Source: Erythrocercus mccallii (taxonomy: Eukaryota > Chordata > Aves > Passeriformes > Dicruridae). From it: DNA of 64,000 bases. Made by a program: the position numbers and the translations under genes. Location of the stretch: assembly GCA_013397435.1 (NCBI GenBank), contig VZRG01001320.1:62001-126000 (forward strand). Reading direction: 5' to 3'. Below are positions 1 through 13,479 of the stretch, one piece after another. The first letter of the stretch is position 1. Each line of letters opens with the position of its first letter. Under the pieces are notes generated by a model, which worked only from the letters and a program-made list of their open reading frames with translations, was not told where the DNA came from and did not search any database.

Positions 1-3000
1 TTATAAAACTTCATCTTGAGAACTCCACACAACCAAATCTATATTGTTCCTTTAATGAAGGGCCTAGTTTTTTTATTATTTAAATACAGTGCTTCCCATG
101 TCAGAAAATACTGCGTCCCAAATGATCTTTTTTCAAAGCCTTTGACTAGCAAGTTGAATGTTCATAGAACATTTCAAACTCCCCAATTTTATTTTTTTTT
201 TGAGGAACAGGCTATATGTATTTCAAGACTATCACCAAGACACAGATGATCAGATTCCTTTCAGTTTTGCTTATCAAAAGGCCAACTATTGGTCAGAATA
301 CAAGTCTGACTGAAAAAGAAGCAATTCTGAAATTTCAGTTATATGCTTCTATGTGACACAGATCTCCTGGATGATGTCTTCAATCCAAAAGGGGTCCCAA
401 GACAACACAAATAAAAGCAAGCAGGTTACTTCAGATGTTACTTTCCACCACCTGAGTACAAGGATGTCTATGCACTTGCGTCCAGGTTCCAGCTGACATC
501 TTAGCCAAGTCAGCTACATAAAGTAACACACATAATATGATGCTTTAAATAAATTTCACCTTGTAAATAATAAAAAAAAAAATCACTTAAGCAGTGAATG
601 CAGTTTTAAAGTGAATTTTAGCCTTGATGTTGAGATAATCATAGGCACATAGCATCAGCAATTCAGTGACTGAATTAATGTCTGCCAGCTAGACATATTT
701 CTCTATCCCTCATCTGTTTTTCATTTCTGAACTTTTCAGCATTGTGTTGCCACAAGAACAGTATCTTGTGACAAAAATCAAACAAGAAGAATGTTTTCAT
801 GACCCTAGTAAGTCTTAAGGTACATGGATAAAACAAGAATTTTTACATGTCAAATACTATAAGAATGGCTTAGGAACTTCAGCAATACAAAGACACCCCC
901 TAAATGACCAATCATTACATACATTTTCCTGTAAAGCAGTTAGAAACATGGCTTTTCAGGAAAGAGTCTCTACAGTTTGAAGGGCATTTATAATGGAGCG
1001 AAGAAGATCTCAGGCACATTGCTGCAGAGTAGTTAGTGAGAAGCAGCTCATTATAAAAGCATCATCACCCACCAGAACCCAATAAATCTTCATCTTTCAG
1101 GTGACCAGCACATCATGCAGGAGCAACCACTACTTTCAGGCTCTTCCAGTAACTTCTTAGGTGCTTAAACTTTTAATATGAAGCAAGTCACGTTCAGCCA
1201 GGAACCTCAGCAAGTCATTCACAGGAAAATTAAAAACTTGACTTAAATGTGAAAGTCTGGGAGATTTCCTCAACAAGACAGGAACATTAAAAATATCCTA
1301 TGGAATGACATCTTCCAAGGAGAAACTTGCAATATACTTCTCTGCAAGATCCATCAAGTAATAATACAATAACAAATAATGTCTGAAGAGTAATTTGCTT
1401 GTAAAGTGAACTAAAAGCACCAATACCAACACCAGGTAACTGTTGTAACATGGGGGAAAAATCTCAGCAGGTGGGAGAGATGGTGGAGAAGGAAGAGAAA
1501 TCTACTGCACCCACACCGAGAAAAAGGCATAGTGCACTAGCAATAGTCAAGATACTCAATATTTCAATACTGTTTTGCTTTGATGTACTGCAACAGACCA
1601 AGCAGAGGAGCAACAAGGGGTGCAGGATTCTGTGAGCTCACAGACATCTGAACCCTATTAACATCCCTGAGCCAACACAGCCTGAAGGACATTGCTCACT
1701 CAAATGAAATAACCAGCCACAACCGCCTGCAGCTGTAGGTATAAAGAAAAGGCAGCATAGTTGAATCAGCTGAAGCCCAAAATAACAGCTGGAAAAGCTG
1801 CTGTATCAGGAACAGAATGGGCAAGAGGTTCCAAAATCAGTGGTTGCAGTGCTTTTTGCCTGCAAGCAGGTACATGGGTTTGTTAACAAGCACAAGGGTT
1901 TTGTTTCTGTAAATGACTTTTACCACTTGTCTTCTGTAAACCTGAGGAATATCCAGAAAGCTTTTCTTGTTTGGTCCTGTTCACTGTGTCATCATAGGAG
2001 AAGGCTGGTTAACATACCACACACTGCAAAGTGAATCATGAGCCAGACTGAAAGCATATTCATCTGACAATTCTGCTTAAGACTTAAAAGAATTATTGAA
2101 TGAGAACATTTCTTTTCAATTCTCTTCTGCTACTGCGTGCAGAGAGAACACACACTGAGAGCAGCAGGGACACCCTAATTTGCATCAACCCCAAGGTACT
2201 GCACAGGAAGCTGGTGTCAAGCATCTGACACTGCATTTCAGTTTGAGTGAGTCATTTCTGAGTCCTCTACCTACAAGTTTTAATGTCTTAGGATGTTTGG
2301 AATGGCCTTTCCAGTAAAGTCAGCTTGTCTGAGACTGCTGTCTTTCCCAGAGAGAAAACCAAGTCTTTTGAATAGCCAGCTGACACAGCATGTGCTCATA
2401 AGTCCTTCCTCTTCCAGAAGTAAAAATATGTATCTCATTCCTCAACTTCAACTGTTTTCTCAATTTTTGGTATTTTGCAACTTGGTCTCCCAAAACTAGC
2501 TCTATATTCAGCTCAGAATACAAAAAGTCAGAAAGACCAAAGTGGGAAGCTCAGAGATTAGCAACCTTGCTTTTGTTATGTCAATCTTCCAACTTTTGCT
2601 CAGCTCCAGGAAACCATAAATACGAGATTTGCACATTGTAAAGGGCCCCAACAACCACAAATGTTAACAACTATTTCTCTCTTAGCTCCGCTAGAAAGTT
2701 TTGTTATAATCACCCAGAATCCATCCCACAAGGGTCACACCACACCATAACACCAATAAACATTAACTACAGAAAAGTTACGTTTCTATGTGAGAGAGGA
2801 AAGAAAGGCACATTGAACAAATAAAAAGCACAGCCAGCAACACTGACATCATCACCTGCTGTACCAAAAATGCTTTTGGTACCCACACGATCTAGCAAGG
2901 TTTTACAAAACATTGGGCAACATTATTATCGAGGCTTGGTACCACAAGCCAATCAGATATTTCTCAATTTCAGTTCAGTAAAGTAAAATTATTAATAAGC

Positions 3001-6000
3001 CGCTTTTTTAAACTTGTCTTAGGCTAACCAAGTTGAGTATTTTCCTCTCCCCACTCCAAACCCCCCCCACCCCCCAAAAGGTGACTGCTACAGCCATACT
3101 TGATAGGCTGCAGCAGACTATTTAAAGGTAGGATTCTCAAGAATTGTTATTGTTTAGAAGTTCTTCCAGATGCTGGCAGTTACCACTAAAAGCAACCTCA
3201 AAAACTCCAGCCTCTAGGAAACTATTACAACTTTTCTGAAGATGTTTAGTCTCTGGATATGCAAGTTATGAAGTTTTACCATGTTCTAAAAACCAAGACT
3301 GTAGAGATGACCAGAAACCACTGGGTGTCATATAGACAGTTTTGTCTTTTTCAAAATACACTACTATTTCAAGAGACTAAAATAGTTGAGAAAGGTCTCC
3401 TCATTAAAAGTGCAGAATCCAGTGAGAGCTACCTACCCAACTGGATTTTTTTACTATGGACAACAGTTTGAGATTAACACATGAAACTGAGCTATAGACA
3501 GGACAACAGTGGTCAGTCAAAGAGCCCACTCTAGAGCTATAGAAGTCCCTCCAACTGTCCCTAAAGTACTATAAAAACTCACCTCCAAGTACACATACAG
3601 ACTCTTCCCTTTATGCTCCCTGCAGTGTTTCTAATTCCTCTTTTAAGCTGGGACTGACACTTACAAATATGGCCTTTTGTGGTATATAACTCCTACCCCA
3701 TTCACTTTTCTGCATTTTGTTTTTTTATTAGCATATCTCCCCAAATGAACTTGCCATAGGATGAGACCAGTACCAGAGAGAACAGAAATCAGTCCAGCAG
3801 CCCCAGCTTTAGTAAGCTTCAGTATTATGGAGGTTGTAGTTTGTCTAACCTTACGCTACCTTAAACTGGCACTTCCTTACAAGGAAGTTATTTTCCTCCA
3901 TCTCTTCTGTTTTTGCATCAACTCTACATTCTTTGTGCTGGCACAGCTGTTTGCATAGCTGGACCATGAACTTCAATGAATTATGGTCCATCTAAAAAAC
4001 TCCTTAAAATGCATTATTTTTGCTGGATTATTACTTTGGATATGGCTGAACTTAACTAGGAAGACTGTAATGGCAGAGATTGATAAAATGCAAACACAGG
4101 TATAGCCAAGTTATGAGACAGCATACGACTAAGACATCAGGAGGGGCATGAGGAAAAGTGAAAAACTAAACCAGTTAGCTCAAGCAGCTGAAAGGAGTTT
4201 CTGTAAGTCTCAATCTCACCAAGAAGCTCCTCAGGCTTTCTAATAATACCACATAAGGGAATTGATTTTCCAGTTTTGTCTTACAATCTAAAAGTATCAC
4301 GCATATACTCACAACTGTGTTAAGAATATTAGGATTGCCCTGGGAACTTACAATGCACACAAAAGAGCTGGATTAGACTAATTACCTTGCCACACAAGGG
4401 AGCTGTTCACCAAGCCTGATGAAAATCAAGGACTCAAAGAGGTATATGGCCATTAAGTACTTCTACTGCAAACTATTCAACCCCATCCTTTGAAGATAAA
4501 GCTAATGTTTTCTTTTCAGTTTGAGATCCATCACTACAGCATTCAGCTACTTCAAACAATTTTCACAACACCCTTATTAAGCAATCTCTCAACACAAAAC
4601 TAATTAACTTATTATATAACAGCCCAGACTCAACAAGAAGATCGTAAGACAGATGATCACATAGCAAAACACATGCAAGAAGTCACCATCTTGACAATTC
4701 AAAGCTAACCCATTTCACCATTTACCAGCATGCACACTGAAAACCAGCAAGGTTTGTCATCACCATCCACAGTGAGGCAGCAATTTCTTAGACTGCTTCA
4801 ACTATTTTGCTTGCAAAGTGCAAACACATGGGTTACCAATAGTGCAAATGAGGAAGAGAAATCAAAACTTATGTTAGATATTGTATAGTAAGTACCAAGT
4901 AAAATAAATGGAAACACATGGCAATATGCCTTGGAAGGTAAACATAAAATAATTCATACTGGAGTATGGAGATGGAAATGTACTACTTTCAAACCTTTAA
5001 AACCTCATAGTTAACAACCAAGATGACTAACCTGTCAACAAGTCAAGATATCCATAAGCCAAAATGACTACAACTCACAAGTGCTTAGTTTTGGCAAGAT
5101 TACACTGAAGGGCTGTAAATAATGGGTAGTTTCACCTTAGTCTAAAGTTGTCATGAGGTTGCACAATGTACAGCCAGGTTACAGATCCCTAAGGCACAAG
5201 ACATTTTCAAGGAAGAACAGAAAACAGGACTGCAGAACAGAAACTGAATAATGGGGTGAGTCAGTTATTGTAAATAAAGTTTGCCACCCTAAAACTACAG
5301 GAGGAAAATAAACATCTACCGGGCCCTGGCAATGGGCATAATGCAAGTGTCTGGTTTAATGAGCAAGGAATTCAAAAATAATATCCTAGAGACTCTTAAA
5401 GCATCTGGTACAGGATACTCAAATAAGACAACTAAGTTGAACGAACAAAACAAATTCATGCTGCCTATTTGCTTCATGGAACATTGTCCAGCTCTCTCTG
5501 CTAGGGTTAATGAAATTCAATTTCAAAAACCCACAGAAAAAAAAAATGACCCTAGCCTTTGCAGCATCTTATCTTGTAGATTGAAAGAAACTACAGCAAG
5601 TGGGTTTGAAACTGCTGTCAGAGCTCTTGCAGAGCTCTTCCACTCTCATCCCTAACAGAAGCTATAGTATGTGTCCCTTTCAAGAGTTTACAGAAGGACA
5701 TGAAATATCATTCCCATTTGTATTTCATGGAAGCACGTTTACTACCCTTAACCTAACAATAATTATAATTTATTTTTACTAGTCCATCCACTCAGTTGCA
5801 AAAGCAGTATCAAATTAATTTCGACAGTACACAGAGCCTGACACCCAAAAAAGAACCAAGTTTTCAATAAATAGCTCTTCCTGTTCTGCTTCCTTCTATA
5901 TGCAAACATCTGGGTTGAGTGCCCAACTCACTATTTTAAAATAGCTTTAATTGCTTTGTTATCTGCTCGATGTAATCAGTGCTTTTTAATACATTTTCTT

Positions 6001-9000
6001 CTTCCAGCTTCTTAGAAAGAGCCTTCTCCCATAGTCTAACACCACCTCCATTAAACAACTCAAAAGATGGGTTTTATCCCAAGCTCACTGTTGAAAATCT
6101 TGATTAATACCTTTAGTTTTACTTTGCCTTAGTTTTGAAAATCCACTTATAACACAGTCGCAGCAGTGATGTTCTGCGTTAAACACAAATAATAACACAC
6201 CTGACAGGTGATGAGTAGCCCTCCCCACCCCAAGATAGTTTCCAACCAACCTGTTGTGCTGACAGCCAGTGCCATGAGGCAACACTGTGGTTCCATATCC
6301 TCAGGGTGCCACCAGCACCATCATTATTTAAGACTATATTAAAAACATGGACACAAGTTTATCAACTCTTATAACTTCTGAAGGCATACCACTAGCACTA
6401 AGTGCTGTGGGCTTGTTTTTGTCAACTGATCTCACTCTTTCTTTAATGAAACCAAACATGGAGTTTGTATTCCAGAGGGTAACACCTAGTTTTCAATTAT
6501 TTAGGTTTCATCTTCCTACAGAACAATTTAATAACACTTTTTCAGTGTCATTTTCCTACACGTACAATGTGTCAGGACAGAATGTTCATAGGAGAGATGC
6601 TAGGTAAGTCAGGACTAAGAAAAGTGATTTATGCCAAGAACCAAGAGGTTCCACTTTACCTAACAAGCTCTCCAGTGTCATGTTAAGACATAAGGACAGG
6701 TATTAATAAGTGCACTACTTGTGTATTTGTCTGGATAAAAGTCTGTAACAGGAAAGACCAGTATACTAAGAAAACTCCCAAACTGAAAACTGACTAGAAT
6801 AGGCATTTTATAGTCTTCTGCAGATACAGAAACATTCTTAATGTGATCAAATATATCTTACTGCATGACAAGGGGAGAAAGATGCATCTACTTCTCACGC
6901 TTTTTTCCCTGTCTCCCAGTTTCTACCTCTAGGTGAAGGAATCCAAGAGGCACACTGATAAACAGGAGTCCCACAGCTCTCTCTTCATTTTTCTGTCCTG
7001 CTGTAGTTCCACTTCTGTTAAAATATCAAGCAAGAATACAAGGAAGAGTGCAACAGTAGCATCAAGCTCACGGTGCCTCATGTGAGCAGTTGAAGAAGGT
7101 CATGGAGTTTATTATGTGCTGAATTCTTTAGCCACACCAAGTACACTCCTTCTGATGTACTCCACAAAGTGCTGGGGGGAAGTAATTTTATCCATGTATT
7201 CTTGTTTCTCCACTTGCTTATTAGGCACTAAGTGCCATTGAGAAGTCAGCACTGTTAAATTTTTGGATCAGCTTGTAATCATCCAAGAAACAGATGGTGA
7301 TTACAGATTCTGGGGGCTGGGGGGGGCTGTTTGTTTTTGGTTGGGTTTTTCTTTTTTTTTAAACTTGTACAGTATGCTCAATAACTTGAGCACACTGCAC
7401 AAGTTAAAAGCATTCATGCTCATCTCCTAAACACAATTTAATGGTTGACACAGTGGGCAAGCTCTCCAGCAGTCTGTTCTTTACCTCAAATTTAATTACA
7501 AAAAACTCCATCGTATTAGTTTTCTGCCATCTTTCAGGGTGATGTTTTGAAGGACCTAAGCCTACAAATTCCCAGCTCTCTCAACAAGCTCCTAACAGAA
7601 GCAGGCAACCAGTTCTAGTGAGAGCACACTCACTGTCATTTTGCCTGGGATGATTATCATAGGGTGCAGAAAACACAGAATCTGTGGCTTTCATTTTTAG
7701 GCACAAGAAAACAAGCTACATGCCACCTTCCTTCCATCTCCTCCTTGCTACAGTCATTGGGAATCCAGCAGCAGTGACAATACAGAGGTAAGAATGTTAC
7801 TTATCACATCAGCTGTAAATTAAATACAATTATGGTGCTAGTCAAAAATATAGCTTTAAGTCATACTAACCACTGAGTTCAAGTATTTATTTCAGTAGCA
7901 CAGCCAGATTATCTTTGACACAGGGTAAAAGACCAAGATAAAATCAACTGTTAATGATGCAGATGCCTGCAAGATCCAAGCACTGACAATTAGTCTTTGC
8001 TGCTACAAGTCATCAGTATTATAATCAGATCTACAAAATGGGACACAGTTGCTTTCCCTTTCACTTAGCAGCAAGCTTCATTCCACAGCATATGTCAGAA
8101 CACTGAGAAATGAATTTACAGCTCTGGATGTGAACACATTTTTTCTTACTTCGTAAGACATTTGGGTAACATTCGCATGTTTTCCTCTCACATGCCCTTT
8201 GAAGTTATTACTGAATTTGACTGTACTACCAAGCAAGGTTTTGCATTAGTTATCTCTTCTACCTAAACAGCAATAGAGAGCTGCTTACCGTTTCTTGAAC
8301 GGGCGGGTAATTGATAAGAACCTGGGTAACAGACATGCCTCTGCAAATTCCCCCCCCTCCCCCCCCTTAAGAATTCACACCTCATCTGTCAGCCCTCAGC
8401 TTTGTGGCACCAATGGTTAGGTTTTCCCTTCAGAGTCTTGTTTCCTCTTAGGACAGGAGAGTTAGACAACAGTTTGCTGCTTTTGAGTTTTTTTTCTTAA
8501 CTTCTTCACATTCAATTTCAAAGTCTGAAAAACCTCCAAAACCCAACAATCAAGTATAGTCCTAAGATTAAAAAGTTAGTAACCCTGCAGAAAAATAATC
8601 CTTTTCCTTTTTTATCTTCACCAAGTGTTTCCTTCCAAAACATGCAGCAATATCCGAAATGTAGGAACTGCAGCTCAGCGTCACTGTTTCAATATAGACA
8701 CACTTATTCCCCAAGACAGTAGGGCTCATTAATTGATAGGCACTACAGGCAGTCTTCAATATAATTTTTCAGATGATTATTGTGTTCTAAGTTTAATTAC
8801 TACTATCATGTAGTATGAATTATGATCTACGCTCAATTCCTAGTCTAGCCTTTGCTTATGGATTTCTGTTTATTTTGCTAAGAAACCCAAGGATTCTTAA
8901 TTAATCCACGTGCATTGTTTGTATTTCTCCCACGAGAAACTCTTACTTGTGATAACAGAGTTAAACCATGCTGCACACTTATTTTCATTTCCCAGACAGT

Positions 9001-11059
9001 GCCACATGAAGCATTACAAAATGACAGGAAAAGCATCTAACGGAGGAGCCTGCAACACTTCAATGCTGCATTCTTGGCCAAGAATGGATGTTTAATTTGG
9101 ACGTATCAAATTAACTTTTTTTCCATGCTCTCTCATTCAGCAGGATTTCACTTCCACAGGGCCTCCAAGCATTACTCATGACTACATTTTGCAGTGGGGT
9201 AAGGAAATGGAATGCCATCTGCAGAACATAACAGATATTCACACCTACAACCATCACCTTCATGTGAACGTGAAGCCTCTTTTCTCTGAGCTTGCTGTGC
9301 TGTCGGCGTTGTTTTTTGAGCCTCCCAAATGAAAGAATTTCGGTTCACAATTTTGAATCTTCTCTGCATGAACCAACACACTTTATTACATTTTCTACTG
9401 GGAACAGTTATGCACACTACAGCACACTGCAGAATGGTGAGGGTCACGTACAGTGGTGCATTTGCCACTATTTACTTGGTTATTACTTGTGAAGAGGTCT
9501 TTCCTCTAAAAGTAGTGGTATTTCCAATGTGAACTCACACAGCAATGAGCTGTTGCAACAGGAAGATCTCTGCTTTCATCTGTGATCTTCTCTCTCTCCT
9601 CAGGGAGACAGTGAACAACTAGCACACGCTGCCATTCAGTACAAATCTCTCACCCTGCAATTACCAGCTTGCTTGCTTTCATTAAAGAGGCCTGTTTGGG
9701 AATTTTCTGTAACACTAGCCACTAAAAAAGGAGCAAAAGAAATGCGTATATTTAAGCCAAATTCAGGCAAACAGAGTATCACACACTTGCACAATAAAAG
9801 GTATTTATTTTGCAGATAAATAATTACTGTCTTATCAGTTCATGATATAGGATGTCACTGCTCATAACTGACCTACCAAAAACTTGAAATCCTTTGTCAC
9901 CATTTCTTACCGACTCACAGTGCTACCTTAAACAGACTATCCAACTTCACTGAAGCTTCTTCTCTGTCTGATACATACAGCCAAAGCATTTCCCCATGAT
10001 CCTCACTTCAAGCCCTGTGCTGTTTAACACAGCTCTAACAGGGCTCAGTCTTGATGCACAGACTCCAGGCTTTGGGCAAAAACTACTGAAACATCCACAG
10101 AGGAAAAAGACTCACGGGATACAGACGTGTAGGAAACAAAAGGAATAGTGAGTAAATACTACAGGCTGCTCTGCCGGTTTCATGTGGCTGTTTCAAAATT
10201 TGTAGTCTAATCTCAAATTGCACGCTGACATTCTTACAGGCTCGTTACTCAGCAGCAGACGTAACCCAAGCAAACCCGACACAGCCGTACAGGCTTCGCT
10301 CTGCCAGCAGAAGGGAATACGTTTTTTGCTCAACTGCCCCGATACCCGATTTTTGGGCTCTACACTTTTAACCTGCCATGGTGGCTATTTAAAGATGCAA
10401 AGCTGCGACCTGAGCCTCGTAATGCCCAAACCATGTGACATCTTTACCAGGCTCCTAATTTTAACGCAGACCAGCGCCCGGCCGGGGGTTCTCCCGGAGC
10501 CCGTCCCCGCAGGGTGATGGAGCACTTCGCAAATGGTGCAGTTCTGCCGCCTTACCAACACCAAGCCCTTCCTCTTCCCCTCCCCCGCGCACACCGGCAG
10601 CGGACACTTGCAGAAGCGAACTGCACGGACACGGGACGAACTTGGCCAGTTCCCACTGATAACCGGGATTTTTCCCAACTGCAGCACATCCCTGCGACGC
10701 CCGCGCGCGGCCGGTGGCAGGAGCGGACCTGCTCGGGCTCCGCTCGCAGCACCGTCCCCTCCCGGGCACCTCCCGCCCGCTGCCGCCGAGCGGAACCGCG
10801 GGGCGAAAGGGCGGACACGGGCTACCGCGGGCACCCTGCACGGCCCCCGCGCATCCCCCGCGCCCGGCACCGCAGCCGCTCCGCGCCGCATTCCGCACGC
10901 TCGGTAACGCGCTCCCGGCCCCGCCGGGCGAGGGGCGGCAGCCGGCGGGGTCTCCCGGCGGCACGTGCCTGACCCGGTCCCGCCCGCGCCCCCGCAGCCC
11001 CCGGGTGCGGTGCCACACCGAGACGGGCGGGCTTGCGTGGGTCGAACGGCGGCGCTTAC
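1..11059 (-). other. PIP4K2A: PIP4K2A intron 1 (5' part)
   Basis: This is the sequence immediately downstream of the exon 1 donor on the minus strand. No further kinase exon is recognisable; I looked for the conserved segment after GVNHS and for the KVDNHLFNK region and did not see them. The first intron of this gene is also very long in mammals. The DNA is AT-rich with short ORFs only, C-tracts at 3,061-3,075 and 8,350-8,367, and no clear CR1 or LTR. The last 600 bases (10,440-11,059) belong to the CpG island. Confidence 0.8.
11054..11059 (-). promoter_or_regulatory. PIP4K2A: Splice donor of PIP4K2A exon 1
   Basis: Read on the minus strand, the exon ends CACTCG and is followed by GTAAGC, a near-consensus donor. 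It falls exactly where homology to the kinase N-terminus stops, which fixes the exon boundary. Confidence 0.88.
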
Positions 11060-11200
11060 CGAGTGGTTGACCCCCCACATGAGGACGCTGAGTAGCGGGT
11101 CGCTAGCCCGGAACAACTTCACTTTTTGCGCCACGAAGTGCTTTTTCTTGGTCTTGGTTTTACTCGCCATGACGGGCACGATGCTGCTGGGGGCCGCCAT
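11060..11200 (-). CDS. PIP4K2A: PIP4K2A first coding exon (N-terminus of phosphatidylinositol-5-phosphate 4-kinase type 2 alpha)
   Basis: The exon encodes 47 residues. From about residue 12 it reads ASKTKTKKKHFVAQKVKLF, then RASDPLLSVLMWGVNHS. This is the conserved N-terminal segment of type II PIP kinases; FVAQ and ASDPLL fit the alpha paralogue better than beta (FVCQ, ASEPIL) or gamma. The full enzyme phosphorylates PI5P at the 4-position to make PI(4,5)P2, mainly on internal membranes and in the cytosol. The kinase core and catalytic residues are in later exons to the left, outside the window. The start is the first in-frame ATG downstream of the gap, in a strong context (G at -3, G at +4); a second in-frame ATG is codon 11. 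The frame ends after Ser47 (TCG) at a GTAAGC donor in phase 0, where the mammalian protein continues INELS. The first ten residues (MAAPSSIVPV) differ from the mammalian ones, as expected for this variable tip. The open frame continues past the splice site to 10,385, but that part is intronic. Confidence 0.93.
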
Positions 11201-11357
11201 GGCGCTGCCGGCGGCAGAAGTGGAAGGGGCTGGTGTGGGATACAGCGGCGGGCGGGCAGGAGCGAAGGGCAGGGGCGGTCAGCGCCGCAGCCCCGCGGGC
11301 AAGCGGGCGGCGGACGTGCAGCCGCGGGGCGCCGGGCGCATCCCGGCCTGGCGGCTG
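11201..11357 (-). other. PIP4K2A: Presumed PIP4K2A 5' UTR or proximal promoter, with a short upstream ORF
   Basis: GC-rich sequence directly upstream of the ATG. On the minus strand an upstream ATG at 11,341-11,339 opens a 20-codon frame that stops at 11,281-11,279, about 80 bases before the kinase start. If transcription starts further upstream, in or beyond the gap, this uORF would be in the leader. No splice acceptor is needed to join this leader to the coding exon. Confidence 0.45.
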
Positions 11358-11570
11358 NNNNNNNNNNNNNNNNNNNNNNNNNNNNNNNNNNNNNNNNNNN
11401 NNNNNNNNNNNNNNNNNNNNNNNNNNNNNNNNNNNNNNNNNNNNNNNNNNNNNNNNNNNNNNNNNNNNNNNNNNNNNNNNNNNNNNNNNNNNNNNNNNNN
11501 NNNNNNNNNNNNNNNNNNNNNNNNNNNNNNNNNNNNNNNNNNNNNNNNNNNNNNNNNNNNNNNNNNNNNN
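11358..11570. other. Assembly gap (213 N)
   Basis: Run of 213 N inside the PIP4K2A CpG island. Such GC-rich promoter sequence is often lost in short-read bird assemblies. Frames that read through it are artefacts. Confidence 0.99.
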
Positions 11571-13479
11571 AGGGGGGCCTGCGGAGCTGCGTCCTGCCTT
11601 GGCGGCGCCCGAGGCAGAACGTGGTTCTCGTCCGCTGCCCTGCGGCCCTCTCACCCATCTCCAGTCCTCTGGGAAACTAAACCTGCCGTCGCCTTACTCT
11701 TTAGCTAGCTAGTCGCTCACGCCGTAACTTTGTACAGTTTGTGTGATAGTTACTCCGGTTCCAGTTGTCTCTCTGTAAAGGGATCTGCAGGAATGAGAGT
11801 TATCTCTGCGGCAGGGCTTTGCCAGCTGCTCCCGCCCCAGCTCGGCTCCTTGAGCAGAGCGGTTCCTTACAGCCGGCGAGCAGCAAATACAGAAAGCTCG
11901 GTCCTCTGCAAGAGTTTCGCACCCCTATGACCTCACTGTGCCCAGCAGAATGTTTATTGATTGCCTCCATGGCCACAGAGGATGTGGTCAGTGACAAGTG
12001 ACATCCTGCAAAGGCACATCTGCCCAGCTCAGAACTGGCGAACAGCACATACGCTTTGCTCCGCTGTATGATGAGGAACTCAGTGACATCTGCTGTTACT
12101 ATTTGGGGTCAGTACCCACGGGTAACAAAGCATACGTCTCCTGTGTCTTTACAATAAGTCATACATCAGCTTCTGAATAATACGAACTGAACTGCCTGCT
12201 GTAGATCTTGCTTTGTTCATCAGCTGATGTTTCAGCAAGGTGACCAATTCCTTAGGGAGAAGCAAGAGCAGGGCAGCTCCATGAAGTAGACAAACCACCA
12301 GTGAGGGTCATCCCACTGCAACCCGTGACAAGGCATGGGCCCACAGGGCTCACACTCAGTGGGCAGGGTGCTGGCAAGAGCACGCATCACATCAGCAGTC
12401 TCAGAGAAGCTGAGGTGATGAACCAGGTCCATCGAGGAAGGCACAATGTAGGCACAGGGTCTCTCCAGGGCCAGAAACAGAGGTGCAGGCAAGCTACCTA
12501 CAAGAGAAGCCTAAGGTATAGCCAGAACACAGAGCTGGGGACAGGTATACCCACAACGTAGCTGGCAAAGACCTAAACTGTGCCCTACCTGAGCTTAAGT
12601 GGAAGTCTGGGGCAGAATGTGTTCCCAGGTGTGGCTGTTCAGGGCAACTAAGGTCAATACATGAGTCTGGGACCCCAACACAGGCTTACATAAATTTAAA
12701 AATGTGTTGCATGTCTCCATTTCTCTTTTGCCATTGTGACCTCAACAGTGAAGTTATCTATGCTGGAATCCAAACCAGTTTAATCTCCTTCCTGCGTAGG
12801 AACAGTTACTGGGATTTATTATATGGTCCCTTTCCTTCATCTTACGGAGAGTAGGACAAAACAGAGATGTATTTAATTTTCTGTCCTTTTTTTGCAGCAG
12901 AATTACTTAGGAGTTACAGAGATACTAAACTGTAATTTTTGTTCTTGAATATAGATTCGACAAAAAAAATCCCTTATATTCTGCTGCAGTCAATGGAAGC
13001 AGCTGAGTAGTCAGAACCTTTGAATAAAAGCAGGTCACTTAGAGGCCTAAATATAGATTTGAAGTCAGACTTTCGGAAGAGTTCAGTACTCATTTTATCC
13101 CTTACATTACGCTTAGAACATGACATCTGAGCATTGTGCAATGCTGCACACATCAACATGACTAACATCTGCCACATACGTGTCTTTCATCGTCTTTCCA
13201 GAGTAAATCGCTAACATTTTGGTTTAGAAACAATAAATAATAAATAGCAAACATTTTAGTAGTTTTTTTAAAGGGAAGACTGAAGAAGGAGGTTGCTCTT
13301 TTTTCCAGCTCTTCCCTGCAAATATGTGTTCTCACTAAAGAAGGTTGTTTAATCAGAAGAACAAAATATGTTGACCATAACAACTATTATCAGAATTTAA
13401 AAAATTCAAGGGCCCAGGCTATCTGCATGGCAAGGTCTGAGGCAAAGGTTTGTCCTCTTCAATTTTAAGTACCACAAAC
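11571..13479. other. Intergenic sequence upstream of PIP4K2A
   Basis: GC content falls from island level to background across about 150-300 bases. The stretch 12,220-12,660 is moderately GC-rich and may be an old, unrecognised repeat. No exon or known element could be supported. Confidence 0.5.

Larger units (their letters stand above)
10440..11720. promoter_or_regulatory. PIP4K2A: CpG island and promoter of PIP4K2A
   Basis: Very GC-rich, CpG-dense sequence spans the first coding exon, the presumed 5' UTR and the start of intron 1, in sharp contrast to the AT-rich flanks. I see no TATA box in the readable part. Part of it is missing (N run 11,358-11,570), so the transcription start cannot be placed. 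An island promoter fits the broad expression of this kinase gene. Confidence 0.85.

Noticed and set aside
9172..9468. 98-codon minus frame in the PIP4K2A intron
   Set aside because: No recognised family, no splice sites in the right places, and overlapping frames on the other strand of similar length.
10385..11059. Continuation of the 271-codon minus frame beyond the kinase N-terminus
   Set aside because: Homology stops exactly at the GTAAGC donor; the rest is CpG-rich intron that happens to lack stops.
10461..11078. Several other long frames in both CpG islands, including ones crossing the N runs
   Set aside because: GC-rich sequence has few stop codons; the peptides are rich in Ala, Arg, Pro and Gly and match nothing, and frames through N are meaningless.
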